Positions 1-7,341 of a DNA stretch of 29,338 nt are shown here, one piece after another. The position numbers and the translations under genes are program-made. The notes beneath the pieces were generated by a model. It had not been told where the DNA came from and ran no database searches. It saw only the letters and a program-made list of their open reading frames with translations. Numbering within the stretch: the first letter of the stretch is position 1; every line of letters begins with the position of its first letter. Source of the stretch: an uncultured Collinsella sp. (GTDB taxonomy: Bacteria > Actinomycetota > Coriobacteriia > Coriobacteriales > Coriobacteriaceae); the NCBI GenBank assembly GCA_902470695.1, contig CABRHH010000031.1, forward strand, positions 1 through 29,338, in the 5' to 3' direction.

Positions 1-329
1 AGCCTCCCATCTCTCGGACTTTACTTTCCGTGTCCAAGAAATGGGAGGCAGTTCACTCAAGGCGATGCACCCCCACTTAACCGGCGCCAACTGGATGCCG
101 AGGAAAAATCGGGGCACCCGGGATTAAAGATTCCCAGGTGCCCCGGATTCGGGCGAAAGAGGAGGGCGCACACCGTGCGTGCGGCACCCGACAATTGCGC
201 TCGAAGGCGAAGTGCCCGCGTCAATAGCTAGGGTTTTCCAGGTGCCCGAAATTGACGCGAAGGCGGGGGCGCGCGCACCTTAGGGTGGCGCATCCCCGCC
301 TGAACGGCAAGGTCGGGCGCCTGGGAAGC
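1..329. other. Intergenic region downstream of lysS, with two hairpins
   Basis: I see no gene here. Two inverted repeats stand out. Nine bases at 2-10 (GCCTCCCAT) are mirrored at 41-49 with a loop of about 30 bases. A tighter hairpin at 111-144 pairs GGGGCACC (111-118) with GGTGCCCC (137-144) and continues, after one mismatch, with four more pairs around an 8-base loop. The string CCAGGTGCCC recurs near 134 and 238. Neither hairpin has a clear T tract, so I do not call a terminator. Confidence 0.5.
262..300 (-). terminator. Hairpin downstream of lysS, possible terminator
   Basis: GGCGGGG (262-268) pairs with CCCCGCC (294-300). Inside it CACC (276-279) pairs with GGTG (284-287). It begins about 30 bases past the lysS stop, where a terminator is expected, but the sequence after it on the minus strand is only weakly T-rich. 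A bona fide intrinsic terminator is therefore uncertain. Confidence 0.35.
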
Positions 330-2333
330 CTAGTACAGCTTGGCGCCGGCGGGAATGGCATCATCCACGATCAGCACGTTCAAGCGCTCCGACGGCTCCT
401 CACCCTCGGCAGCGTCCTCGGCGTGCACTGCAGAGATGATCATGCCGCAGCTGGGAATGCCCATCATCTTGCGCGGCGGCAGGTTGGTGATAGCGACGAG
501 CGTCTTGCCCACCAAATCCTCCGGCTCGTAGTAGTCATGAATGCCGGACAGGATGGTGCGGTCGGTGCCGGTGCCGTCATCCAACGTGAAGTTCAGCAGC
601 TTCTTGGACTTCTTCACCGCCTCGCACGCCTTGACCTTCACGGCGCGGAAGTCGCTCTTGGCGAAGGTGTCGAAATCGACGAAATCCTCGAACAGCGGCT
701 CCACAACGACTTTGCTGTAATCCAGCGTCGGCTTCTTGGAGGCCAAAAACGGCGAGGTGCCCGCGGCGGCGGTCGCAGCGGCCTCGGCATCCTGGGCTGC
801 ACGCGCGGCGGCGGCGCCCGAGGTGCTCCCCTTCTCGGGCTTCATGTGCGGGAACAGCAGCACGTCGCGGATGGACGTGGAGTTGGTGAGCAGCATGACG
901 ACGCGGTCGATGCCGATGCCGATGCCGCCCGCCGGGGGCATGCCGTACTCGAGCGCGCGCACGTAGTCCTCGTCGTACTCCATGGCCTCGTCGTCGCCAC
1001 CGGCTTTCTCGGCCATCTGCGCGGCAAAGCGCTCAGCCTGGTCGACCGGGTCGTTCAGCTCGGAGAACGCGTTGGCGTACTCGTGGCCGGCGATCACGAG
1101 CTCGAAGCGGTGCGTGAGACGCGGGTCGGCCTCGTTGCGCTTGGCGAGCGGCGAGACCTCAACCGGATAATCACACACGAAGGTGGGGTTCACGATCGTG
1201 TCCTCGCCCAGCTCGTCGTAGAGCTCGGCGATGAGCTTGCCCGCAGTCCACTCGGGCTTGGTCTCGATGCCGCGCTCGGCGCAGGCGGCGACAAGCTCTT
1301 CCACCGGCGTGTCGAGCGTGACCTCACGGCCCAGCACGTCGGAGACGATCGCAGTCATGGGGCGGCTCTCCCAGGTGCCGAACAGGTCGATCTGCCGGCC
1401 CTGATACTCAACGGTGCCCGTAAGGCCGATGGCGCGCGCGGCGGCCTTGATGACGCCCTCGGCCAGCTCCTTCATGCCCTCCAGATCGGAATAGGCGCGG
1501 TAGGCCTCCATGGTGGTGAACTCGGGGTTGTGCGTGAGGTCCATGCCCTCGTTGCGGAAGATGCGGCCGATCTCGAACACGCGCTCATAGCCGCCCACGA
1601 GCAGGCGCTTCAAGTGCAGCTCGGTGGCGATGCGCAGGTAGTTTTCCTGGTTCAGCGCGTTGAAATGCGTGATAAACGGCTTGGCGGTGGCGCCGCCCTG
1701 GATGGACTGCAGGATGGGGGTCTCGACCTCCATGTAGCCGTCGTCCTCCATGAAGCGGCGGAAGGTGGAGATGATCTGCGAGCGCTTGCGGAAGGTCTCG
1801 CGCACGTCCTCGTTCACGATGAGGTCCACATAGCGCTGGCGGTAGCGGGTCTCCTTGTCCGAGAGGCCATGGAACTTCTCGGGCAGCGGACGAACGGCCT
1901 TGGAAAGCAGCTGCGCGGTGCGCGGGGCCACGGACAGCTCGCCGCGCTTAGTACGGGTCACCTGGCCGGTGGCCTGCACGATATCACCGAGGTCGAGCGC
2001 CTTCAGCACCTCCCAGGAGGCCTCCTCCACATCGTTCACGCGGCAGAAAAGCTGAATATCGGCAGACGGATCGCGCACGACGATGAACATGATCTTGCCC
2101 TGTCCGCGCTTGGCCACCACGCGGCCGCCAATGGTGACGGTTTCCGCGGCCACCTCCTCGTTGGCGAGGCCCTCGTAGCGCACGAGCAGGTCGGCGGCAT
2201 GATCGGTCACGGCCGAGTGCTCGGGATAGGGGTTCTTGCCGGCGGCGTACAGGGCAGCGCGATCGGACAGGCGGCGGGCGCGCTCGTCGTTCAAGATGTT
2301 GGCGGACTCAGCGGCTTCGGTGTTCTCAGCCAT
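330..2333 (-). CDS. lysS: Lysyl-tRNA synthetase (class II) with C-terminal tRNA-binding domain
   Basis: This enzyme charges tRNA-Lys with lysine in the cytoplasm. The 667-residue protein has an N-terminal OB-fold anticodon-binding domain and a class II catalytic core. Motif 1 surrounds YMEVETPIL. Motif 2 is RIFRNEGMDLTHNPEFT. Motif 3 is GIGIGIDRVVML, at about residues 469-485. Usual bacterial LysRS ends near residue 500. Here an Ala-rich linker (about 502-536) is followed by a domain of about 115 residues (FRAVKVKACEAVKKSKKLL, ILSGIHDYYEPEDLVGK, NLPPRKMMGI). That domain matches the Trbp111/MetRS C-terminal/EMAP-type tRNA-binding OB fold. I chose the ATG at 2333 because AGAGGAGAG lies just upstream; the open frame extends 43 codons further without a comparable site. 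It lies 161 bp downstream of greA in the same direction, a common pairing. Confidence 0.96.
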   Translation of the reverse strand: MAENTEAAESANILNDERARRLSDRAALYAAGKNPYPEHSAVTDHAADLLVRYEGLANEEVAAETVTIGGRVVAKRGQGKIMFIVVRDPSADIQLFCRVNDVEEASWEVLKALDLGDIVQATGQVTRTKRGELSVAPRTAQLLSKAVRPLPEKFHGLSDKETRYRQRYVDLIVNEDVRETFRKRSQIISTFRRFMEDDGYMEVETPILQSIQGGATAKPFITHFNALNQENYLRIATELHLKRLLVGGYERVFEIGRIFRNEGMDLTHNPEFTTMEAYRAYSDLEGMKELAEGVIKAAARAIGLTGTVEYQGRQIDLFGTWESRPMTAIVSDVLGREVTLDTPVEELVAACAERGIETKPEWTAGKLIAELYDELGEDTIVNPTFVCDYPVEVSPLAKRNEADPRLTHRFELVIAGHEYANAFSELNDPVDQAERFAAQMAEKAGGDDEAMEYDEDYVRALEYGMPPAGGIGIGIDRVVMLLTNSTSIRDVLLFPHMKPEKGSTSGAAAARAAQDAEAAATAAAGTSPFLASKKPTLDYSKVVVEPLFEDFVDFDTFAKSDFRAVKVKACEAVKKSKKLLNFTLDDGTGTDRTILSGIHDYYEPEDLVGKTLVAITNLPPRKMMGIPSCGMIISAVHAEDAAEGEEPSERLNVLIVDDAIPAGAKLY

Positions 2334-2494
2334 GCAGGGCTCTCCTCTCTTCCTCCGGGATGCAGCCGTCCGGAGGCTGGGCGGGCCGATGCGCTGCGGC
2401 GCTTGAGGCGGCGCATCGGGCGGTACATACGAAAACCGCCCCTTAGCGCCATGCGGCACCAAGGAGCGGAGAAGCGCTAGGATCTGTGAAAACC
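2334..2494. other. greA-lysS intergenic spacer
   Basis: This spacer holds no gene. An inverted repeat GGGCGGT (2418-2424) / ACCGCCC (2435-2441) has a 10-base loop but no T tract on the minus strand. greA and lysS may therefore be co-transcribed, with the hairpin only modulating expression; that is inference. Confidence 0.35.
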
Positions 2495-2965
2495 CTAGCG
2501 CGAGATCTTGGCGATGGTATACACGCGGCGCTTGCCGGACGGGGCGACGACCTCGACCGTCTCGCCCTCGGCATGACCGATAATCGCGCGGCCCACGGGG
2601 GACTCGTTGGAGATCTTGTGCTCCAGGGAGTTGGTCTCGGTGGTACCGACCAGCGTGAAATCGGCCGCCTCGCCCTCACCGTCAACGAGCGTGACGGTGC
2701 TGCCGATGGAAACGGTCATGCCGGCGCCGGCCACGGCGTCGCGCGCGTTGGCCAGGGTGGCGCGGATCTCGGCGATGCGGGCCGCGTTGCGCGCCTGCTC
2801 CTCCTTGGCGGCGTCATACTCGGCGTTCTCGGAAAGGTCGCCGAACGCACGGGCCTCTTTGATGTGCTCGACGATCTCGCGGCTCTTCTCGCCCTCGAGA
2901 TAGGCAAGCTCCTCCATGAGCTTCTTGCGGCCCTCGGCGGTCAGTACGATCTGGCTTGCATCCAT
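2495..2965 (-). CDS. greA: Transcription elongation factor GreA
   Basis: GreA rescues backtracked RNA polymerase by stimulating transcript cleavage in the secondary channel. The 156-residue protein has the family's usual length. An N-terminal antiparallel coiled coil (about residues 1-75) carries the tip motif GDLSENAEYDAAKEEQ with the conserved acidic residues. A C-terminal FKBP-like domain carries SPVGRAIIGHAEGETVEV. The ATG at 2965 is preceded by AGGAG at an 8-base spacing. An ATG eight codons upstream lacks a better site and would add residues not typical of GreA. It sits between tatA, from which a terminator separates it, and lysS. Confidence 0.97.
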   Translation of the reverse strand: MDASQIVLTAEGRKKLMEELAYLEGEKSREIVEHIKEARAFGDLSENAEYDAAKEEQARNAARIAEIRATLANARDAVAGAGMTVSIGSTVTLVDGEGEAADFTLVGTTETNSLEHKISNESPVGRAIIGHAEGETVEVVAPSGKRRVYTIAKISR

Positions 2966-3008
2966 GCGTTGAACTCCTGTCTTATGCACGCGCGTGCGGT
3001 TTCAGCTG

Positions 3009-3046
3009 AAAAAGCGACCGGCCCTCCGTATCGGGAGGCCGGTCGC
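3009..3046 (-). terminator. Intrinsic terminator downstream of tatA
   Basis: A 10-bp GC stem (GCGACCGGCC at 3014-3023 with GGCCGGTCGC at 3037-3046) is extended by three more pairs past a bulge. On the minus strand it is followed directly by TTTTTCAG. It lies about 20 bases past the tatA stop. This is a classical Rho-independent terminator separating tatA from greA. Confidence 0.85.
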
Positions 3047-3067
3047 GCTTGAGCGCTCTGAGGTGGC

Positions 3068-3328
3068 TTAGTGCTCCTTGATGGGACTCTCATCCTGCTG
3101 CTGCTTTTTGGCCTTCGCCTCAGCGAGCTTGGCCTCGAGCTCGGCGACCTCATCGTCCTCTTCCTCGGCCACGGTCTCGGCGGGCTTTTCATCGTCCGAA
3201 GACATGCCCTCGCGGATGTTCTTGACGGTGGAGCCCAGGGACTTGCCGAGTTTCGGCAGGTTCTTGGGGCCGAAGATCAGCAGCGCGATGACGAGAATGA
3301 CGATCCATTCCATGCCTTTGGGCAGCAT
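3068..3328 (-). CDS. tatA: Sec-independent protein translocase subunit TatA (TatA/E family)
   Basis: TatA forms the pore-forming oligomer of the twin-arginine translocase, which moves folded proteins across the cytoplasmic membrane. The 86-residue protein has one N-terminal membrane helix (about residues 7-20, MEWIVILVIALLIFG). The hinge FGPKNLPKLGKSLG and an amphipathic helix follow. The C-terminal tail is strongly acidic and then Lys/Gln-rich, as usual for TatA. The ATG at 3328 is fixed by a near-perfect AGGAGG six bases upstream; the reading frame extends further but has no membrane protein features there. TatB is a less likely reading because the protein is short. It is monocistronic, between its own promoter and terminator. 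Confidence 0.9.
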   Translation of the reverse strand: MLPKGMEWIVILVIALLIFGPKNLPKLGKSLGSTVKNIREGMSSDDEKPAETVAEEEDDEVAELEAKLAEAKAKKQQQDESPIKEH

Positions 3329-3404
3329 AGGGTTCCTCCTGAACGGGACGGTCCACCGAAGCGGACGGCGACACGGCCGGGCCGTGCATGTATCAGCTCG
3401 GTTG

Positions 3405-3433
3405 AGTATACCGCGCCGAACCAGCCGAAACAA
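3405..3433 (-). promoter_or_regulatory. Sigma-70-type promoter of tatA
   Basis: On the minus strand TTGTTT (plus 3428-3433) and TATACT (plus 3405-3410) are separated by exactly 17 bp. They lie about 75 bases upstream of the tatA start. Both hexamers are close to consensus. No transcript data are available. Confidence 0.7.
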
Positions 3434-3694
3434 CATTCGCCATATTTTACACGCGCACGGCGCGCGTTTGGTTAACGGGCGGTAAAGGAAACTAGTAACG
3501 TAACAGAGTGATTAGATGGCCTAGCAGCGAAAATTGCAACGGCAACAACGAGTGGAAAGCGATAGCTTGCGCACTTGGGAACCGCTTGGGATACAAGCAG
3601 ACCCCCTATCGACGCGCTCAGCCTCATGAGGGCGAAGGGGGACGCGATAAGGGGCCTGCATTCGCCGCTGGCTGGCCGTGTCTTTTCGCTGCGG
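3434..3694. other. Host-prophage junction region, no gene identified
   Basis: The stretch separates the last phage late gene from the host tatA promoter. No reading frame here has a good ribosome binding site or recognisable content. No tRNA gene or gene fragment marks an obvious attachment site. The left attachment core must lie here or nearby, but without the right end it cannot be defined. It contains the long palindrome described separately. Confidence 0.5.
3597..3659. repeat. Long imperfect palindrome at the prophage left edge
   Basis: Arms of 15 bases (3597-3611 and 3645-3659) are complementary at 13 of 15 positions. Both mismatches become G-U pairs in a minus-strand transcript, giving a continuous 15-bp RNA stem. 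The loop contains a nested CCTCATGAGG palindrome. It lies 36 bases beyond the last stop codon of the late operon. It could act as a late-operon terminator or RNA stabiliser, or belong to the attachment region. There is no T tract. Confidence 0.6.
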
Positions 3695-4051
3695 CTAGCT
3701 CGCGGCCATGACGCCAGCCGACACGAGGGCCGCGATAAGCTCGTTGACCTTGTTCTTGAGCGCATCGCCGTCGCCGTCCGCAGCGTCAGCGATGTGCGCG
3801 ACCTGCTTGACCAGGCCGGGCTTCTCCTTGGTCGCGGCTTCGGGCAGCACCCCGGCCGCGAGCTTGCCAGCGCTCACCGCGCCGTCCTTGATGTTGCCCT
3901 CGCCCACGGCGCTCTCGGCGAGCATGGCATCCGTGATGGAGCCTGCGCCAGGCGCGCCGCCGCCCTGGGGCATGTTGTCGATGAACAGCTCCACCGTTGC
4001 TTGCGTGTCGGGTGCTGCGGAATCAACCAGATGTGCGTTGAGAGTCGTCAT
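3695..4051 (-). CDS. Phage head-fibre-like protein
   Basis: The 118-residue protein ends in KPGLVKQVAHIADAADGDG followed by NELIAALVSAGVMA. This resembles the C-terminal module of phage head-fibre proteins (phi29 gp8.5-like, typically GLVKQA..VAD...FNALLAALRAAGLM). The middle part (SITDAMLAESAVGEGNIKDG) resembles repeat-like fibre segments. The role as a capsid- or tail-decorating fibre is inferred from this resemblance. I chose the ATG at 4051 because GGAGG sits 4-5 bases upstream. An alternative ATG at 4081 overlaps the endolysin stop as TGATG and would add ten residues. It is the last gene of the late operon. Confidence 0.6.
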   Translation of the reverse strand: MTTLNAHLVDSAAPDTQATVELFIDNMPQGGGAPGAGSITDAMLAESAVGEGNIKDGAVSAGKLAAGVLPEAATKEKPGLVKQVAHIADAADGDGDALKNKVNELIAALVSAGVMAAS

Positions 4052-4080
4052 GTTTCCTCCTTCGGTCAGATTGCCCGCCA

Positions 4081-4986
4081 TCAGAAGCGCCCCTCGTTGA
4101 GGGCGCGCTGCATGGCCATGACGGTCGGCGAGCCCGCGTCGATGCGGCCGTCCAGGACGGTCGCGCCGCTCTCGCCCATGAACCGGGCGATGAGCGCGTT
4201 GGCGGTCGCCGGGCCGAACATGCCGTCGGCGGGGACCCCCATGCGCCGCTGCATCTCCGCGACCACCTGCGAGCCGACCGGCGATGCCGTCCACTCCCAG
4301 CCCGTGGTGAGGCCGGGGTTGCGCCCGCGCCAGGCCGAGGGCTGCGAGGACACGACGCCGTCCTCCGGCGTGCCGAGCAGGCGCTGCAGGGCGCGCGTGG
4401 TGGACGCGCCCCACAGGCCGTCCGCCTCGAGCGCGCCGGGGGCCGCCTGCGCGGGCGGGGCCGGTGCGGCCTGCGGCGCGGGGGCCCCGCCCGACATCGC
4501 GGCGTACCATTGCCTCGCGCGCCCGATATACTCCTCCCTCTGGGAGCCGTAGAGCTGCCCGGGGCACGACGTCGGCGAGAACGCCGAGTGCGGGAACACG
4601 TTGGCGCCCCATGCGGGCTCGCCCAGGCCGAAGCGCAGGCAGAGCGCCGCCACGAGGTGCGCGCCCGCGTCCAGGCAGGCGGCGCTCACGGTGCCGTCCG
4701 GGCGGTTGGCGTGCTCCACGCCGATGCTGCGCCTGTTCTGGGCGAAGTTCCCGCAGTGCCAGGCGGTGTCCCAGTCGTGGACGAGCTGGCCGATGCGGCC
4801 CGACTCCTCCACCTGGTAGTGGGCCGACGCCGGGCGGGTCCGCCAGACCGACAGGCACCCCTCGGACGTGAGGTTCGCCGCGTTGTAGTGCACGACCACC
4901 TTGTCGACGCGGGAGCCGCCGCGACCGGGCGTGAAGTGCCGGTCGAGGATGAGGTCCACGTCGGCGTCCAGGTTCTCGAAGTCCAT
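4081..4986 (-). CDS. Endolysin: N-acetylmuramoyl-L-alanine amidase (Amidase_2) with C-terminal wall-binding repeats
   Basis: This enzyme cuts the amide bond between muramic acid and the peptide stem to lyse the host. The 301-residue protein has an Amidase_2/PGRP domain at about residues 25-165. The predicted zinc ligands are H33 (VVHYNA), H133 (FPHSAF) and C141 (SCPG). The 8-residue H-C spacing equals that of T7 lysozyme. A Pro/Ala-rich linker (about 170-190) follows. Two peptidoglycan-binding-like repeats come next, seen as DGLWGASTTRALQRLLG and DGMFGPATANALIARFMG, with a partial third near the C-terminus. No signal peptide is visible, so release depends on the holin. It lies 5 bp downstream of the holin gene. 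Confidence 0.9.
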   Translation of the reverse strand: MDFENLDADVDLILDRHFTPGRGGSRVDKVVVHYNAANLTSEGCLSVWRTRPASAHYQVEESGRIGQLVHDWDTAWHCGNFAQNRRSIGVEHANRPDGTVSAACLDAGAHLVAALCLRFGLGEPAWGANVFPHSAFSPTSCPGQLYGSQREEYIGRARQWYAAMSGGAPAPQAAPAPPAQAAPGALEADGLWGASTTRALQRLLGTPEDGVVSSQPSAWRGRNPGLTTGWEWTASPVGSQVVAEMQRRMGVPADGMFGPATANALIARFMGESGATVLDGRIDAGSPTVMAMQRALNEGRF

Positions 4987-4991
4987 GCCGC

Positions 4992-5297
4992 TCACCCCAC
5001 CTTCCCGGCCGCGCGCGCGTTCGGCTTGACCTCGGCGCGGGCCAGCGCGTCGGCGCTGTCGCCCGTGCCGGTCGTGGTCGGGTCGGTCACGCACGCCCAC
5101 AGGCTCGCGACCGTCGAGGCGAGCACGACCGGGTTGCCCAGGCCGCGCGCCACGGCTCCGGCCAGCGCGGGCCAGCTGGTCATGTCCGACCACTCGAGGC
5201 CGGACCCCGCCACCAGCGGCAGGACGACGGCGCAGGCCGCCTGCGCCCAGAAGACGGGGTTGCGCAGGCGCAGCCCCCAGTTGATTGATGCGGTCAT
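4992..5297 (-). CDS. Phage holin, phi-LC3/Holin_5-like family
   Basis: The 101-residue protein has the layout of the phi-LC3 holin family: an INWGLRLRNPVFW start, two hydrophobic stretches (about residues 13-32 and 56-75), then the family signature DPTTTGTGDSADALAR and a basic tail. It would permeabilise the membrane to release the amidase. The ATG at 5297 has AAGGAGG six bases upstream; an ATG seven codons earlier lacks this. It is placed between the XhlA-like gene and the endolysin gene, forming the lysis cassette. Confidence 0.88.
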   Translation of the reverse strand: MTASINWGLRLRNPVFWAQAACAVVLPLVAGSGLEWSDMTSWPALAGAVARGLGNPVVLASTVASLWACVTDPTTTGTGDSADALARAEVKPNARAAGKVG

Positions 5298-5321
5298 CTG
5301 GTACCTCCTTGCTTTCACTGT

Positions 5322-5684
5322 TCACCTGATCCCGAACGCCGTCAGCAGGTACGTGACCGCCGCCGTGACGGCGGCGCACAGCACGTACCCCTTGATCTGG
5401 GCGAGCGAGGCCGCGTCGCGCTGCGCGAAGCGGTTGCGGTTCTCCACGCGCTCGGCCGCGAAGCTCTGTCGCAGGTCGTCGACGGCCTCGGCCGTCTGCT
5501 TGCCCATCGCCTTCAGCTCGCCCATCGACTCGTCGCTGTAGCGCGCCCTGGCGGTCAGTTCGGCCATCGCGGCCGACGACTCGTCGATTCGCCTCCCGTG
5601 GGCGTCGACCCGCTTCTCCAGCTTGTCGGCGCGGGACTCCAGCAGCGTCACCCGCGTGTCGATGCCGCGCGCCTGCTGCTCCAT
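5322..5684 (-). CDS. XhlA-like small coiled-coil membrane protein (lysis module)
   Basis: The 120-residue protein is a long charged coiled coil (about residues 8-90, with heptads such as TLLESRADKLEKRVDAHGRR). It ends in a single hydrophobic helix (YVLCAAVTAAVTYLLTAF). This layout and its place next to the holin match haemolysin XhlA-type accessory lysis proteins, which help holins in Bacillus phages. Sequence identity to that family is not obvious by eye. The ATG at 5684 has GGAG very close by and was preferred over one 24 codons upstream that would overlap the fibre gene. Confidence 0.6.
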   Translation of the reverse strand: MEQQARGIDTRVTLLESRADKLEKRVDAHGRRIDESSAAMAELTARARYSDESMGELKAMGKQTAEAVDDLRQSFAAERVENRNRFAQRDAASLAQIKGYVLCAAVTAAVTYLLTAFGIR

Positions 5685-5704
5685 GGGCTCCACCCCCCTC
5701 CCCG

Positions 5705-7033
5705 CTACCGCGCCGGGCCGAACTCGACCTCGAGCAGGCCGCCCGAGACCTCCCACGGGATGTTGGAGGTGCCATCGTCGCCAAACGCGAAGGAGATGCC
5801 GCGCAGGCCGCTATCGGAACCGGCGGCGTCGAGCCGCGTGCTCTTCCCGGCCTTCACCTCGAGCTCGAGAACGAGCGCCCCGAAGAACATCCCGAATTTC
5901 CCGCTCGGATCTTCGTCCAGATTCACCGGGACCGGTCGGCGGATGCCGCCGGTGGAGACCTCCAGCGCGGGCGCAGTCTCGCCCTTCACCCTCACCCCGT
6001 GAACCCGCATCGACAGCGCCTGCGCGGCGAAGCCGGCGACCACGCCGCCGTCCTCGACCGACAGCGACCCGCCGTTGCCGCCCGAGCCCGACCCGGAGCA
6101 GCGGAACGCCGCCCGGCAGCCCGGCACGGGCCGCTCCATGCCGACGTGCCTGGGCCAGCCGCCGGGCGAGGCGAACATGGCCAGGCCGCTCGAGAACAGC
6201 ACGACGTCGCCGCCCGGGCGCGAGGCCAGCTCGCGCAGCGGCCCCGACGGGGGCACGGCGATGCGCCAGCCGCCGTCCGGGTCGACCTCGGGGTGCGCGT
6301 CGGGGCTCACGTAGAGCCGGGGCCCCGCCCCGGCAAGCCCGGAGACCAGCGCGGGCAGCCCCTCCACCTCCGTGGCCCGGTGCGTGTGGGCGGCCGCCGC
6401 GAACGCCCCGGAGAGCTTGGCCCACAGGTATGACAGGCCCGTGAGGGTCAGCACGCCGTCGCCCTGCGGCGAGGAGCCGGACGCAACCGCGTCCACGTCG
6501 GCGGTGGACAGCGGCCGGGCGCGGATCTCGGTCTCGCCCATGAGCTCCCATCCGCCGCCCACGAACATCCACTCCGCGAAGGAGTTCGACGACGCGCCGC
6601 CCTCCCCGGCGCCGGCCATCGGCACGAAGTACATGCGGTTCGGCTCGCCGGCCACCGTGGGCCTGAGGGTCTCGCGGTCGAACTGGCCCTCGCCGAGCAC
6701 GACCGGCTCCAGGCGCTTCACGGCCTCGTTGTTGAGCGCCTGGTCGGCGTCGTTCCTGGCCTGCGCCTCGGCGCGGGCGCGCTCCGCGTCCGCACGGGCC
6801 TGCTCGGCGGCGGAGCGGGCCTTTTCCGCATCGGCCCGCTCCGACTCGGCGCTGGCTCTGGCCGTCTCGGCCTCCTTGCGCGCCTCCTCGGCATTCTTGC
6901 GCTCCCTCTCGGCGTTGCCGTCCGCTCCGGCGATGCCGTATACGGTGTCGCCGGTCTTGATGCCCCACACCTCTCCGGCCACGGTCTGGTCGGAGCCCGA
7001 GCGAACAAGGAACTCGTCGTCTGATCTAGCCAT
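5705..7033 (-). CDS. Minor tail / tail-fibre-like protein with Ala-rich coiled coil
   Basis: The 442-residue protein starts with a short domain. A strongly predicted coiled coil of Ala/Glu/Arg heptads follows (about residues 40-105, repeated AEKARSAAEQARADAERAR-type units). Next comes a segment common in baseplate and fibre proteins (NRMYFVPMAGAGEGG, EWMFVGGGWELMGE). The AAHTHRATEVEGLP motif, frequent in phage tail fibres, lies near residue 218. The C-terminal half is Gly-rich and probably receptor-facing. The ATG at 7033 has AAGGGGG upstream. It lies between the structural tail genes and the lysis module, the usual place for host-recognition proteins. The function is inferred from layout and motifs. 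Confidence 0.7.
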   Translation of the reverse strand: MARSDDEFLVRSGSDQTVAGEVWGIKTGDTVYGIAGADGNAERERKNAEEARKEAETARASAESERADAEKARSAAEQARADAERARAEAQARNDADQALNNEAVKRLEPVVLGEGQFDRETLRPTVAGEPNRMYFVPMAGAGEGGASSNSFAEWMFVGGGWELMGETEIRARPLSTADVDAVASGSSPQGDGVLTLTGLSYLWAKLSGAFAAAAHTHRATEVEGLPALVSGLAGAGPRLYVSPDAHPEVDPDGGWRIAVPPSGPLRELASRPGGDVVLFSSGLAMFASPGGWPRHVGMERPVPGCRAAFRCSGSGSGGNGGSLSVEDGGVVAGFAAQALSMRVHGVRVKGETAPALEVSTGGIRRPVPVNLDEDPSGKFGMFFGALVLELEVKAGKSTRLDAAGSDSGLRGISFAFGDDGTSNIPWEVSGGLLEVEFGPAR

Positions 7034-7074
7034 TCAGCCCCCTTTCGATGGTTTGATTCTCGCTTTCGGCTCCC

Positions 7075-7341
7075 CTACGCGAGCACGCCGACTATCAGCG
7101 GCCGGTGCATGTGCACGTCGACGACCGCGACCTTCCCCGCGGCGATCCCGATGCACCCGGTCGTGTACGGCACGCCGCTCAGGGCCGCGCCGCCGCCCGA
7201 AAGGCTCGCGGTGCCGCCGCTCACCCCCGTCACCTTCATGTACGTGCGCGAGAACTGCCCGGGCGTCTCGTATGCCCTGGCCGCCCCCTCGGCGGCCGCG
7301 CGGCCGAGCGCCCTCGCCTTCATGGTCTCGTTGCTATCCAT
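7075..7341 (-). CDS. Small phage tail-region protein of unknown function
   Basis: The 88-residue protein is not recognised. It has an Ala-rich helical start (about residues 5-25), a Gly/Ser-rich middle (VSGGTASLSGGGAALSGVPY) and a beta-like end. Its start overlaps the end of the upstream hub-like gene by 8 bp, and AGGAGGAG lies directly upstream. Expression is therefore surely coupled to tail genes. A structural or assembly role is the simplest inference. Confidence 0.7.
   Translation of the reverse strand: MDSNETMKARALGRAAAEGAARAYETPGQFSRTYMKVTGVSGGTASLSGGGAALSGVPYTTGCIGIAAGKVAVVDVHMHRPLIVGVLA

Noticed and set aside
252..2480. A 742-codon open frame on the plus strand
   Set aside because: It is antisense to lysS, which has complete class II synthetase motifs. 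The long open frame follows from the high GC third positions.
3434..3694. tRNA gene or defined attL core at the junction
   Set aside because: No cloverleaf or gene fragment is visible, and the other prophage end is outside the window, so no core repeat can be matched.
3472..3765. 97-codon minus-strand frame across the prophage edge
   Set aside because: It overlaps the end of the head-fibre-like gene in another frame, has no ribosome site, and shows no recognisable protein.
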